Numbered from the stretch's first letter, positions 9,596 through 18,990 are shown. The stretch is DNA of 64,000 bases from JASDSY01 sp041441465 (GCA_041441465.1 JASDSY010000005.1:171171-235170); one strand, 5' to 3'. Notes: a model not told the origin generated them from the letters alone. Translations and numbers: made by a program.

Positions 9596-11578
9596 TTAAG
9601 ACCGGCGTCTGCGGCGCGCGTCTTTAAATCTATCGTAGTAGGAAGGTTTTTTAGGCGCTTCGTACGCTTCGCTTTCCGTGGCGAATTCTTTTTTAGAAGC
9701 TCTGTGAGGGCCGGAACCGTCGTTTTTAGTGTGTTCGTGGCGGTCGTGGTTCTGGCGGTGTCCGCTGTGTTTATGATCTTTGTTTTCAGAGTGTCCGCTT
9801 TTAAATTTATCGTTTCTGTTGAAATTTTTGAAATCACGGCCGTGTTTGTTTCCGTCATGGCGGTTATTACGTTCCGGCATTTCATTTGAAACGCCGTCAC
9901 CGTTCGATTCGGCCTCTTCGTAAACAAAAAATTCAAAATCGTTATTGCTTTCATTATTTTTTCTGAACTTATCTTTGCGGTCATGGCTGCCGAAACGGTC
10001 GTGGTTTTTATTATACGGCCGTTTTTCGTTAAATTTATCGGTGAATTTACGTTCATTATTTCCGGCGTTTGCTTCTTTGACTTCCGGGTAAGAACTTGAA
10101 CTTTTATGTGATTCGCGGTTCGCCGCGTTTGCGTCGCGCTTTTCAGCGTATTTATCGTATTTGCGTGCTTTTTCTTTGCGGCTGAGCGAAAGTTCATTGG
10201 TTACAGCCGTATCTTTATCGACAGGCTTATTATTGACCGGTTCCGGTTTTATTATCGGTTCCCACGATTCGGTTTCTTTAAGGTTGAATTTGTCGCCGAC
10301 TGACATTTTAAGAAGCGCCGCGGCTACGTCGAGTGCGGAATATTCGTCACCCATAATGCGTTCCGCCAGTTTGACATACTTGCCAAGCTTGCCTTCCGAA
10401 AGCGTTTGTATAACAGTTTCGACGTAAGATTTGATTTTTGTCTCGTCGATGCTGGCTAACGACGGAATGTGCTGGTTGACTATTTTTAGTCCGTTAGTTT
10501 TTTCGATTCTTTTCAAGTTGAAAATCTGCCTGCCTACGATAAAAGTGAAGGATTTTCCTTTCTTTCCGGCGCGTCCCGTGCGTCCTATACGGTGTATATA
10601 ATCTTCGTCGTCGCGCGGCAGGTCATAATTGAAAACCGCTTCGACATTATTTACGTCAATGCCGCGTCCTGCGACGTCGGTGGCAATGAGTATCTCGACG
10701 GATCCGGTTCTAAAGCCGTTCATAACGCGGTCGCGCTGGCGCTGGTTGAGGTCGCCGTGGAGCGCTTCGGCCATATAGCCGCGGGTCTGAAGGACTTCCG
10801 TTAATTTATCGACGCCGTGTTTGGTATTGCAGAAAACAAGGGCAAGTTTGATGCCGTAGTAGTCGATTAAGCGCGCTAATGCTTCAGGCTTATCTTTTTC
10901 CTGAAGGTCGAAATAATACTGCTCGATTTTCGGGGCGTCTAATTTCTGACCGGTTACGTCGATCCTTACCGGATCTTTCTGGTAATTTTTTGTCAATTTT
11001 ACTATTTCATCAGGCATTGTTGCCGAAAAAAGTATTGTTTGACGGTCTACTGGAGTATCTTTAAGTATTATTTCGAGATCTTCGCGAAATCCCATGTCAA
11101 GCATTTCGTCCGCCTCGTCAAGAACTACGAATTTTACTGTTTCCATTTTAAGTGTGTTACGGCGCATATGATCCATCATTCTGCCAGGCGTGCCGACAAC
11201 AATCTGCGGCTTGTTCTTAAGGGCGAATATCTGACGCTCGATTTCCTGGCCGCCGTATATAGGTACTACTGCGAGATTGTGATAGTATTTGAAAAGTTTC
11301 CGGAATTCTTCGGTAACCTGCATTACAAGTTCGCGCGTCGGGCATAAAATAACCGCCTGAAGCTGCTTGGATTCAAAATTTACTTTTTCGATTATCGGAA
11401 TAGCGAATGCCGCTGTTTTTCCAGTCCCGGTCTGCGCTTGGCCTATAACATCCTTGCCTTCCAGTAAAACTGGAATCGTGGCGGACTGTATCGGTGAAGC
11501 TTCTTCAAAACCCATGTCTGATACGGCTCTTAGTATTTTCGGGGATAAATTTAACTCTTCGAATTTTAATTTTTTCAT
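9596..11578 (-). CDS. DEAD-box ATP-dependent RNA helicase with long charged tail
   Basis: This cold-shock/ribosome-type RNA helicase unwinds short RNA duplexes. The core (about residues 1-370) has every motif: AQTGTGKT (Walker A, 48-55), PTRELV, GTPGRMMDH, DEAD, SAT, and HRIGRTGRAGKKG (motif VI). A further 80-90 residues may be a dimerisation segment as in CsdA/DeaD. Residues about 455-660 are low complexity, rich in Lys, Asn, His, Arg and Asp, and end in RRRRRS; this is expected to be disordered and RNA-binding. The ATG has AAGGA five bases upstream. The gene is monocistronic, with a terminator after it and 1.3 kb of open DNA before it. DeaD/CsdA is the nearest label, but I do not assign the symbol. 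Confidence 0.93.
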   Translation of the reverse strand: MKKLKFEELNLSPKILRAVSDMGFEEASPIQSATIPVLLEGKDVIGQAQTGTGKTAAFAIPIIEKVNFESKQLQAVILCPTRELVMQVTEEFRKLFKYYHNLAVVPIYGGQEIERQIFALKNKPQIVVGTPGRMMDHMRRNTLKMETVKFVVLDEADEMLDMGFREDLEIILKDTPVDRQTILFSATMPDEIVKLTKNYQKDPVRIDVTGQKLDAPKIEQYYFDLQEKDKPEALARLIDYYGIKLALVFCNTKHGVDKLTEVLQTRGYMAEALHGDLNQRQRDRVMNGFRTGSVEILIATDVAGRGIDVNNVEAVFNYDLPRDDEDYIHRIGRTGRAGKKGKSFTFIVGRQIFNLKRIEKTNGLKIVNQHIPSLASIDETKIKSYVETVIQTLSEGKLGKYVKLAERIMGDEYSALDVAAALLKMSVGDKFNLKETESWEPIIKPEPVNNKPVDKDTAVTNELSLSRKEKARKYDKYAEKRDANAANRESHKSSSSYPEVKEANAGNNERKFTDKFNEKRPYNKNHDRFGSHDRKDKFRKNNESNNDFEFFVYEEAESNGDGVSNEMPERNNRHDGNKHGRDFKNFNRNDKFKSGHSENKDHKHSGHRQNHDRHEHTKNDGSGPHRASKKEFATESEAYEAPKKPSYYDRFKDARRRRRS

Positions 11579-12863
11579 AGTTTTTCCTTTTTGATTTTTA
11601 TATTATTTCTTTTTATTATTATGCTGTCAGAATTACGGCCGGTTATTTTTGCCTGTATATATGCCTTGGGTTAAGCTCCAAACATATTTTGGAATTATTG
11701 TTTGCAGTCCGGCAGAATAACCAGGGCCTTAATATTTGAACATTCCTCAGTTATATTCATAATATTTGCTATTTTTACAACAAATAGTAAAACCGTTTAA
11801 ATACAACGGTAATTTTTTATGAATAACTTGGGATAAATTTAATCCGACCAGATTAATTATGAATTTCAGACAGGAGTTAGAATCAAGATTTATCGGGGAA
11901 TTAAATTGAAAGGCCGTTCAGATAACTTGAAATACGGCAAAAAAAGCCTTTTAGAGCAGTAAACGTCAAACTTGAAATCAACATAAATCGACCCGGGCTG
12001 ATTCAGGAAATTATAGCTGCGCATTTTTGTAAATTGATTTTAAATTTGTTAATCGCTTATTTTAAGTAAGTTATCGTTTGATTGTAAAACAATTTTAGGA
12101 TAATAATTTTTAAAGATATTTTTATTTTATCACACGAATTAAAAAAAAGCAAACTATTATTTATGTTTTTCAAATTATTTACGAAAAATAACAAAACATT
12201 ATGCACAAAAATTAAAAATATAAAAACAATAAAAATTATTTTTAATGATAAATAGTTATTTATTTCACTATTTGAAGAAAAAACTTTAAAAAGATATTTT
12301 TTTAAGAAATGAATTCTTTACAAAATTAAAAAAATATGGTATATTACTTTAAACTTTTAAAAACAAAATAAAACTGACAATAAGAAGATTTAATTGTTGA
12401 AAGTTAAGATGAGCATGCTCCGAAATTATTTGATTTTTGGGTGCGGCTTTTTTGTATAGATGAAGTTGATTCTAAAATTTTATTTTTATTGATAACTGCA
12501 TTATTAACTGTCAGATAATTAAGAGAAAAATAATTTAGAATTTGGTTAAAGCGGTCTGAAATCGATAAAGTTTTATTCGATACCCGGAAATTTTTTATAT
12601 CGTTATTTTTTAGGTTTTTACATATATGGTATTAACTAACGTATAAAAAAAGCCTGTAATTTAAATTAATATAGAGATGAATTATAATGTATTAATTTAA
12701 CTATACTAAATAAAAGAAATAAATAAAGCTTGAATGTAATTTCATTGAAACCGATAAATAAATGTTCAAGCTGATTGCAAAAAGTTTTGGATGAATAAAG
12801 TGTGTGTAGTAAATAAGTAAAGACAAGAAGTCCAATAACATAACAAAAAGAGGTGTATTATTA
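11579..12863. other. 1.3 kb gene-free AT-rich spacer between divergent units
   Basis: No convincing reading frame or tRNA is present. It must carry the promoters of the leftward helicase gene and the rightward por operon. Local features are a perfect 10-base palindrome GAGCATGCTC at 12411-12420, a short G-rich stretch after it, and an inverted repeat AGCTTGAA (12727-12734) with TTCAAGCT (12765-12772) about 90 bases before porG. Base composition is more AT-rich than in flanking genes. Whether it encodes an RNA cannot be judged by reading alone. Confidence 0.6.
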
Positions 12864-13433
12864 ATGATTGAAGTAAGAATTCACGGACGTGGCGGCCAGG
12901 GCTCAGTTACAGCAGCGGAGCTTCTCGGTTTCGCGGCATTTTCAGCGGGAAAATACTCACAGGCGTTTCCTTCGTTTGGCTCGGAAAGAATGGGCGCTCC
13001 TGTTAAGGCGTTTTTAAGAATCGCTGACAGAGAAATCAGAATGAAATCACAGATTTATAATCCTGACTATGTAATTATTCAGGACCCTACATTGCTTGCT
13101 ACAGTTCCTGTATTGCAGGGATTAAAAGAAGACGGAGTCGTAATAATAAACACTACAAAAACTCCTGAAGAATTGAACATGGACACACACCACAAAATCA
13201 TAACAATCGACGCTACAGGCATCGCATTGAAACACATCGGCCGTCCTATAGCTAACACCACGCTCATGGGCGCATTTGCCGCAGCTTCGGGCCAGATAAA
13301 CCTCGAAGGCATCGAAAAAGCCATCAACGAAAGGTTCTCAGGCGAAATCGCGAAGAAAAACATCGAATCGGTTAAAGAAGCTTATGATGTTGTAAAAAAC
13401 AAAGCTTCAAAATGCAAATGCGGCTGCAAATAA
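12864..13433 (+). CDS. porG: Pyruvate:ferredoxin oxidoreductase gamma subunit
   Basis: This is the gamma (catalytic-domain III-like) subunit of the heterotetrameric 2-oxoacid:ferredoxin oxidoreductase that decarboxylates pyruvate to acetyl-CoA and reduces ferredoxin. The 189-residue protein begins with the family hallmark RIHGRGGQGSVTAAELL and contains FPSFGSERMGAPVKAF. It ends with a short Cys-rich tail, CKCGCK, which is not part of the conserved fold and could bind metal. Ribosome site AGAGGTG lies eight bases before the ATG. It opens a gamma-delta-alpha-beta cluster, the order seen in Thermotoga and archaea. Specificity for pyruvate rather than another 2-oxoacid is inferred. Confidence 0.92.
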   Translation: MIEVRIHGRGGQGSVTAAELLGFAAFSAGKYSQAFPSFGSERMGAPVKAFLRIADREIRMKSQIYNPDYVIIQDPTLLATVPVLQGLKEDGVVIINTTKTPEELNMDTHHKIITIDATGIALKHIGRPIANTTLMGAFAAASGQINLEGIEKAINERFSGEIAKKNIESVKEAYDVVKNKASKCKCGCK

Positions 13434-13473
13434 TTATTGGTTAATTTTTGTTTAATAAATTAAGGAGGAACAA

Positions 13474-13734
13474 ATGAGCTTAAATTATGGAGCAATGTTA
13501 AAACCTGGCACGTCCAGAGGCAATAAAACAGGTAACTGGAGAAGTCAGAGACCTATATTCAAACAGGAAAAATGCACAGGCTGCACGACCTGCGAAAGAA
13601 TCTGCCCTGAAGGCGTAGTTTTCGCCCAGGACAAGAAAAAATACAGCGTCGACCTCGATTATTGCAAAGGCTGCGGGCTTTGCGCCGAGGAATGCCCTGT
13701 AAAAGACATCGAAATGAAAATGGAAGAAAAATAA
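13474..13734 (+). CDS. porD: Pyruvate:ferredoxin oxidoreductase delta (2[4Fe-4S]) subunit
   Basis: This 86-residue ferredoxin-like subunit passes electrons from the catalytic centre to free ferredoxin. Two complete 4Fe-4S motifs are seen: C34/C37/C40 with C44, and C64/C67/C70 with C74, each followed by Pro. The N-terminal 30 residues with PGTSRGNKTGNWRSQRP are typical of PorD. It has a strong AAGGAGG site and lies 40 bases after porG. A 165-base AT-rich spacer separates it from porA, unusually long for this operon and without a clear terminator. Confidence 0.93.
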   Translation: MSLNYGAMLKPGTSRGNKTGNWRSQRPIFKQEKCTGCTTCERICPEGVVFAQDKKKYSVDLDYCKGCGLCAEECPVKDIEMKMEEK

Positions 13735-13899
13735 TAAATCTGCCGTTCATTTTTTATAAATTTATGGCGCTTTTCATATCCTGAAAGTTGTCTGAAAAAT
13801 TTATAAAATCTGCCGGATCAAATTGACTTAAAGATATAAATTATCATAATTATTTTGTTGTTATTTATAATAAAATTTTATTAGGAGGATAACTTTAAA

Positions 13900-15096
13900 A
13901 TGAAAAAATTTATAGAAGGCTCAATGGCCGTTGCTGAAGCGGTCAATCTTTGCCAGCCTGCTGTTATATCCGCTTATCCTATTACTCCTCAGACACACAT
14001 AGTTGAAGATCTTTCAAAAATGGCTGCTGACGGAGAATTCAAAGGCCAGTTCGTAAACGTTGAATCTGAATTCGCAGCTGCTTCGGTAGTTCTCGGCGCT
14101 CAGGCTACAGGCGCACGTTCATATACAGCTACGACATCACAGGGCTTGCTCCTTATGGCTGAAGTATTATTCAACATCGCCGGCATGAGACTTCCAATCG
14201 TATTGACATGCGCAAACCGCGCTATATCAGCTCCTATCAACATATGGAACGACCACTCTGACGCTATGGCTTTAAGAGACTGCGGTTTTATCCAGTTATG
14301 GGCTGAAAACAACCAGGAAGCCGCTGACCTTCATTATCAGGCTTATAAAATAGCTGAAAACGAAGGCGTACGTCTCCCGGTTATGGTTAATATCGACGGC
14401 TTTCTCGTAACCCACTCGGTTGAGACTGTTGATATGCCTACACAGGCCGAAGTTGACGCATTCCTTCCAAAATATAATCCTAAATACTATCTCACGACCA
14501 AAAATCCGATATCATTCGGTTCTATGGTCGGCGAAGACGGCTATATGGAATTCAGAAACTATCTTGAAGAAGCTATGAAAAACGCTCACGGCGCTATCGA
14601 TAAAGTTGCTAAAGAATTCAAAGATAAATTCGGCCGTTATTACGGATCGCTTATCGATACATATAAAATCGAAGACGCTGAAACCGTTATCGTCGCTATG
14701 GGTTCAGTAATCGGAACAATAAAAGAATCGATCGACTTAATGAGAAATAACGGCATTAAAGTCGGCTTATTAAAAATCAGATCGTTCAGGCCTTTCCCTG
14801 TTAAAGAAGTGGCTGAAGCTTTGAAAAAAGCTAAAAACGTTGTTATAATCGACCGCGCTTCATCAGTCGGCCGCGGCGGTATAGTTGCAACGGAAGTTCG
14901 TTCGGCGCTTTATGAAGAAAAAGTTACGACACCTAACGTTACAAGCTTCATGGTTGGTCTCGGCGGCCGTGATATCACAAACAAAACAATCACGGACCTT
15001 GTCGGCCAGGCAGGAACAAAATTTGAAGGCACTAAATTTGCCGAACTCGATAACAACGTTATCAAACAAGGCGAAGAATACTTAAAAACATTCTAA
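13900..15096 (+). CDS. porA: Pyruvate:ferredoxin oxidoreductase alpha subunit
   Basis: The alpha subunit carries the pyrimidine-binding half of the thiamine diphosphate site. The 398-residue protein opens with the family pattern EAVNLCQPAVISAYPITPQT and contains EFAAASVVLGAQATGARSYT, the region that contacts substrate and cofactor; residues 255-395 form the C-terminal transketolase-like domain (RSFRPFPVKEV). It has a strong AGGAGG site. Codon choice in the por genes leans to C-ending codons compared with neighbours, consistent with high expression. Its stop codon is embedded in a perfect inverted repeat (15094-15122). Confidence 0.94.
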   Translation: MKKFIEGSMAVAEAVNLCQPAVISAYPITPQTHIVEDLSKMAADGEFKGQFVNVESEFAAASVVLGAQATGARSYTATTSQGLLLMAEVLFNIAGMRLPIVLTCANRAISAPINIWNDHSDAMALRDCGFIQLWAENNQEAADLHYQAYKIAENEGVRLPVMVNIDGFLVTHSVETVDMPTQAEVDAFLPKYNPKYYLTTKNPISFGSMVGEDGYMEFRNYLEEAMKNAHGAIDKVAKEFKDKFGRYYGSLIDTYKIEDAETVIVAMGSVIGTIKESIDLMRNNGIKVGLLKIRSFRPFPVKEVAEALKKAKNVVIIDRASSVGRGGIVATEVRSALYEEKVTTPNVTSFMVGLGGRDITNKTITDLVGQAGTKFEGTKFAELDNNVIKQGEEYLKTF

Positions 15097-15122
15097 TTCC
15101 GCTAACTTAAATTGCGGAATTA
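15094..15122 (+). promoter_or_regulatory. Hairpin overlapping the porA stop codon
   Basis: TAATTCCGC at 15094-15102 pairs perfectly with GCGGAATTA at 15114-15122 around an 11-base loop; the first three bases are the porA stop. No T-run follows on the coding strand, so it is more likely an mRNA-stability or processing element between porA and porB than a terminator. Function is inferred from position only. Confidence 0.55.
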
Positions 15123-15206
15123 AAAATTAGTGCTTATATATTTATGTTAATCATTAAATAAATTAAAAATAATTAATTTTTTTATATAAATGGAGGCTTA
15201 GACGAT

Positions 15207-16094
15207 ATGGAACAGAAAAAACATTTGATGGCTCCCGGCCACACTGCGTGCGCTGGTTGCGGTCTTTCAATGGGCGCTAGAATGGTGGTCGACGCTGCCG
15301 GCCCTAATACTATGATTGCAAACTGCACAGGATGCCTTGAAGTTTTTACGACAAGATACCCTCAGTCAGCTTGGGAAATTCCGTGGATACACTCGTTGTT
15401 CGAAAATAACTCAGCTATCGCTTCAGGCATCGACGCTGCCTTAAAAGCGTTGGGCCGCGAAAATGAAGCAAGGATCATCGCTCAGGGCGGCGACGGCGGT
15501 ACGGCTGATATCGGTTTACAGTGTCTTTCAGGTATGTTCGAACGCGGCAACGACGTTTTATACGTTTGCTACGATAACGAAGCATACATGAATACAGGCG
15601 TTCAGAGAAGCTCACAGACGCCTTTTGCTATGAGCACGACAACTTCGCCTTCAGGCAAATGCTCATACGGCAATAACACAAACAAAAAGAACATGGCGCA
15701 GATCGCTCTTGCTCATAACATTCCTTATGTAGCTACAGCTACTGTAGGTTTTGATATGGATCTCAAGAAAAAAGTCAAAAAAGCTTTGAGCATCAAAGGC
15801 CCAAAATACATGCACGTTCTCGTTCCGTGCCCGCTCGGCTGGAAAGTCGGCAACCACTTGACAATTAAAATCGCTAAAAAAGCGGTTGCTACTGGCTTAT
15901 TCCCGATAGTTGAATGGGAAAACGGCAAAATCATTGACGTTAAAAAGATCACACCGGAACCTGTCACCGAATACTTAAAATTACAGGGCCGTTTCAAACA
16001 CTTATTCGCTAATACGGACGAAGCACGCGCTCAGCTTGCTGCTATCCAGAAAATAGCTGACGACAATATAGAAAAATACGGCTTAAAAGCTTAA
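15207..16094 (+). CDS. porB: Pyruvate:ferredoxin oxidoreductase beta subunit
   Basis: The beta subunit binds the diphosphate and Mg of thiamine diphosphate and the proximal 4Fe-4S cluster. The 295-residue protein has the cluster cysteines HTACAGCGLSMG and NCTGCLEVF, and the thiamine-diphosphate motif GDGGTADIG followed by YDNEAYMNTGVQRS, all family hallmarks. A GGAGG site precedes the ATG. It closes the operon, and a strong terminator follows within 40 bases. Confidence 0.94.
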   Translation: MEQKKHLMAPGHTACAGCGLSMGARMVVDAAGPNTMIANCTGCLEVFTTRYPQSAWEIPWIHSLFENNSAIASGIDAALKALGRENEARIIAQGGDGGTADIGLQCLSGMFERGNDVLYVCYDNEAYMNTGVQRSSQTPFAMSTTTSPSGKCSYGNNTNKKNMAQIALAHNIPYVATATVGFDMDLKKKVKKALSIKGPKYMHVLVPCPLGWKVGNHLTIKIAKKAVATGLFPIVEWENGKIIDVKKITPEPVTEYLKLQGRFKHLFANTDEARAQLAAIQKIADDNIEKYGLKA

Positions 16095-16130
16095 TTTTAA
16101 TTAATCTTTTCAGTCTTTTTGATATATAAT

Positions 16131-16178
16131 AAAAAAACAGGGGCGCCGGTTAATAAACTGCGTCCCTGTTTTTTTAAA
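16131..16178 (+). terminator. Intrinsic terminator of the por operon
   Basis: AAACAGGG with inner CGC pairs with GCG and CCCTGTTT, followed by a run of T residues (16168-16175). It is located just after porB. Confidence 0.9.
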
Positions 16179-16210
16179 AATGTAAATTTTAATATTTCAT
16201 TGAACGTGTC

Positions 16211-16321
16211 TAATAATCGCAAAAATGCAACCAAAATTAGTAAATCGTTATATACTAAAATCATTAAATAATAATATTTGGGGTTGTAAAGTTTTTTCAT
16301 TGAAATATTTTCATTTGTTAG
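16211..16321 (+). repeat. Dispersed intergenic repeat, copy 1
   Basis: About 110 bases that align along their whole length with 51916-52027: shared blocks include TAATC-CAAAAAT-CAACC, TTAGTAAAT-GTTATAT, and at the far end ATTTTCATTTG-TAG. A third, more diverged copy is at 34568-34673. Its ends carry CAACC and GGGTTG in inverted orientation. The copy contains TATACT, which could act as a -10 box. Confidence 0.6.
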
Positions 16322-16389
16322 GCAGGCTCTACATTTAAAAAGATATAAACTTAAATTAACTAATATTACTCACAGATGGTGGAACGATA

Positions 16390-16866
16390 ATGAAAGTTGA
16401 AAAGGAAAGAAAATTCAAATTAAATAAAATGCCTGATAACATTGACTTAAGGTCCGGGATAAGGCTGGAGCAATATTATCTTCGATTAAGCCAAAAGGAA
16501 ACAGCCCAGGGTTTCGATGTCAAAAGAATCAGGATGCACATCCGACCAGACGGCACAGGCAAGTTCTATCTGACATTTAAATCCCGGGGCCTTATGGAAC
16601 GGCTCGAATCTGAAAAGGAAATATCGAAAGAAGAGTTTGATTCATTAAAAAAGACTGCGCTAAAGTATATTTCAAAAATACGGCACGTTTATGCTCTTAA
16701 CGGCTTTAAAATTGAGCTCGACATATTCGACGGGCGCGACCTGATAATTGCCGAAGTAGAGTCGCCGGAAGCCGAAAAATTTCAGCCGCCCTGCGATTGG
16801 GAAGAAGTTACCGGCGATCCCGCATATCAGAATGTGAACCTGGCGCTTTACTGCCCGAAAATTTAG
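16390..16866 (+). CDS. CYTH-domain triphosphate-binding protein
   Basis: A 158-residue CYTH-fold protein (triphosphate tunnel family, which includes inorganic triphosphatases and class IV adenylate cyclases). The N-terminal ExExK signature is present as E4-x-E6-x-K8 (VEKERKFKL), followed by alternating charged strands: KRIRMHI, FYLTFKSRG, KIRHVYALNGFKIELDIFDGRD, and LIIAEVESPEAEKF. It is a stand-alone domain with no CHAD partner. Hydrolysis of tripolyphosphate is the most common activity of such short bacterial proteins, but substrate cannot be read from sequence. It is monocistronic between two intergenic repeats. Confidence 0.85.
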   Translation: MKVEKERKFKLNKMPDNIDLRSGIRLEQYYLRLSQKETAQGFDVKRIRMHIRPDGTGKFYLTFKSRGLMERLESEKEISKEEFDSLKKTALKYISKIRHVYALNGFKIELDIFDGRDLIIAEVESPEAEKFQPPCDWEEVTGDPAYQNVNLALYCPKI

Positions 16867-16935
16867 CGAAAGTTTCACCGTCAAGCAGTTTTTAGAAAAC
16901 CGGCTTATTTGATTGATGTTATAATGATAAATAAA

Positions 16936-16972
16936 TTAGAAAATTATAATATACTAAAATTATTAAATTCGG
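16936..16972 (+). repeat. Short partial copy of the intergenic repeat core
   Basis: The core of the dispersed repeat (TTAGnAAATnnTnATATACTAAAATnATTAAA) recurs here. It is much shorter than copies 1 and 2 and could be a chance AT-rich match. Confidence 0.3.
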
Positions 16973-17057
16973 TAGTTTTAAAATGACGGAAAAATTCAAT
17001 TTATTCTAAAATATTTTAAATTATTGGGTTGACTGAACTAAATTATAATAATCAAAA

Positions 17058-17106
17058 AATAAAAAAAGGCCGTTAAGTATAATGCTTTAAACAGCCTTTT
17101 TTTATT
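17058..17106. terminator. Bidirectional terminator between CYTH and glyoxalase genes
   Basis: AAAAAAAGGC-GTT pairs with AAC-GCCTTTTTTT around a central loop, giving A- and T-runs on both sides. It serves the convergent genes on either side. Confidence 0.88.
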
Positions 17107-17113
17107 TTAAAAT

Positions 17114-17491
17114 TTAGCTTTTATGACGGTCAGGAAGGACTTCCAGCCAGTACCCGTCAGGGTCGGCAATAAAATAAATTTCCATCGCTTCATTTTCGTA
17201 GCAGATGCAGTCCATCGCTTTATGGTGCTCGTGCGCCTTCTGGAAATCATCGACTATGAACGCCAGGTGGAATTCATTGTCGCCGAGGTCGTATTTTTCC
17301 TTCCGATCGCGGAGCCATGTCAATTCAAGCTTATGCGGCGTCACGCCGTCGCCTAAATAAACTATTATAAACGAGCCGTCCGCTGAATTTATTCGGCGTG
17401 TTTCCTTGAGCCCGAGCGCTTCTTCATAAAATTTCATGCTTTTTTCAAGGTCTAAAACGTTAAAGTTGTTGTGCGCTAATTTGAATTTCAT
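17114..17491 (-). CDS. gloA: Glyoxalase I-type lyase (VOC family)
   Basis: A 125-residue single-domain vicinal-oxygen-chelate protein close to lactoylglutathione lyase, which converts the methylglyoxal-thiol adduct to a lactoyl thioester. The metal ligands expected for GloA are visible: H7 (AHNNFNVLDLEKSMKFYEEALG), Glu in LELTW, His in EFHLAFIVDD, and Glu in GYWLEVLP. The ATG has GGAGAAA upstream. It is monocistronic and ends at a shared bidirectional terminator. Other VOC lyases are possible, but the four ligands and length favour GloA. Confidence 0.85.
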   Translation of the reverse strand: MKFKLAHNNFNVLDLEKSMKFYEEALGLKETRRINSADGSFIIVYLGDGVTPHKLELTWLRDRKEKYDLGDNEFHLAFIVDDFQKAHEHHKAMDCICYENEAMEIYFIADPDGYWLEVLPDRHKS

Positions 17492-17538
17492 ATTTTCTCC
17501 TTTATCTTAAATTCGTTCTGTAAACTTAAATGAAAATT

Positions 17539-18990
17539 TTATCTTTTCCAAAAATACGGAGTAAAAAGGACCAATACAGTATATAATTCGAGCCTGCCGA
17601 TAAGCATGGCGAATGAGAGCGTCCATTTAACATACGGCGCAAGGAATGAATAATTATCAGTCGGCCCCACAAGCCCGAGGCCGGGACCAATATTGCCTAA
17701 TGTCGCAAGAGTGGCCGTTATTGATGTTAATATATCGTTATTATTTGTTGATACTATAAATGTTATAATTAAAACCGCGGCTATATATAAGAAAAAGAAG
17801 CCTGATACGGCGTTGGCGATAGGCGCTTTAACGACATTTTCACCGACTTTGAGCGCGAAAACTCCGCGCGGATGAATAAGGCTTTTCATCTCGATCATAG
17901 CCTGCTTTAAGAGTGTCACAAGCCTTATTACCTTGATGCCGCCGCTTGTAGAGCCGGCGCAGCCCCCGATGAACATAAGGAAAAAAATAACGTTCTGGCT
18001 TACCTGCGGCCATTTTTCATAATCCGCGGTTGAAAATCCGGTGGTCGATATTATCGTTACTACTTGAAAGCTTGCATATCGCACGCAGTCGCTGACGCTG
18101 TTATATATGGGGCCATAAGTATTAAATGAAATTATTGCCGTGGCCGTTAGAACGATCAAGAGAAAAGTTCTTAATTCAACATCGTAAAATACCGAGCGGA
18201 ATTTACCGGTTATTATTTTATAATGGAGCGTGAAGTTAACAGCTGCAAAAAAAGTGAATATTGTTATAACATAATCGATATAGGCTGAATTATAATGGCC
18301 CACGCTTAAATTTTTGCATGAAAAACCGCCGGTCGCTACCGTTGCGAATGTATGAAAAAGCGAGTCGTAAAGGCTCATACCGCCGAAAAGTAAAAATATT
18401 GTCTGAAGCACTGTCAGGCCGATATAAATAAGCCATAAAATTTTAGCGGTTTCGGCGATACGCGGCGTGATTTTATCGACTGTCGGCCCGGGAGCTTCCG
18501 CTTCAAGAAGCTGCATTCCGCCTATGCCGAGAAATGGCAGTATCGCGACGGCGAGTACGACGATTCCCATGCCGCCGAGCCAGTGGGTCAGGCCGCGCCA
18601 GAATTGCATTGAAAACGAGAGCGCTTCCGGGCTTGTGAGTATTGAGGCGCCGGTGGTAGTAAATCCGGACATTGTTTCGAAATAGGCGTCGGTGAAAGAC
18701 GGCACTGAATTTGAAAAATAATAAGGCATGGCACCTATAGCAGAGGCAATGACCCAGCTTAAAGTTACAAAAATAAAACTATCGCGCGGTTTTAAATTTT
18801 CGACATTGCATCTGGCCGTTAATTTATAGCATACTGCCGATATTACCGTAGTTATGGAGATTGTCATAAAAAAAGCTTTTAAAGAAGCCGCTTCATTTAG
18901 CCATAATGCCATAAAAGCGGGAATTAATAGTGAAATGCAAATTATTATGGAAAGTATTGAAAGCAGTTTTATTATTATTTTTAGATTCAT
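17539..18990 (-). CDS. trkH: Trk-type potassium uptake channel subunit
   Basis: The membrane-embedded pore of the Trk potassium transporter. The 483-residue protein has the expected many hydrophobic segments and the four pseudo-repeated pore loops, seen for example as TMSGFTTTGAS, TFATVATGGFS, IISTTGFSTAD and TLATLGNIGPG, each with the selectivity-filter Gly. Start overlaps the trkA stop by one base (TAATG), so the regulatory and pore subunits are translationally coupled. It ends near a long stretch without an obvious terminator. Confidence 0.94.
   Translation of the reverse strand: MNLKIIIKLLSILSIIICISLLIPAFMALWLNEAASLKAFFMTISITTVISAVCYKLTARCNVENLKPRDSFIFVTLSWVIASAIGAMPYYFSNSVPSFTDAYFETMSGFTTTGASILTSPEALSFSMQFWRGLTHWLGGMGIVVLAVAILPFLGIGGMQLLEAEAPGPTVDKITPRIAETAKILWLIYIGLTVLQTIFLLFGGMSLYDSLFHTFATVATGGFSCKNLSVGHYNSAYIDYVITIFTFFAAVNFTLHYKIITGKFRSVFYDVELRTFLLIVLTATAIISFNTYGPIYNSVSDCVRYASFQVVTIISTTGFSTADYEKWPQVSQNVIFFLMFIGGCAGSTSGGIKVIRLVTLLKQAMIEMKSLIHPRGVFALKVGENVVKAPIANAVSGFFFLYIAAVLIITFIVSTNNNDILTSITATLATLGNIGPGLGLVGPTDNYSFLAPYVKWTLSFAMLIGRLELYTVLVLFTPYFWKR

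Noticed and set aside
9589..10197. 202-residue frame antisense-shifted within the helicase tail
   Set aside because: It is a shadow of the low-complexity helicase tail in another frame; Thr/Lys/Asn-rich with no ribosome site.
16097..16300. 67-residue minus-strand frame after porB
   Set aside because: It spans the terminator and the intergenic repeat.
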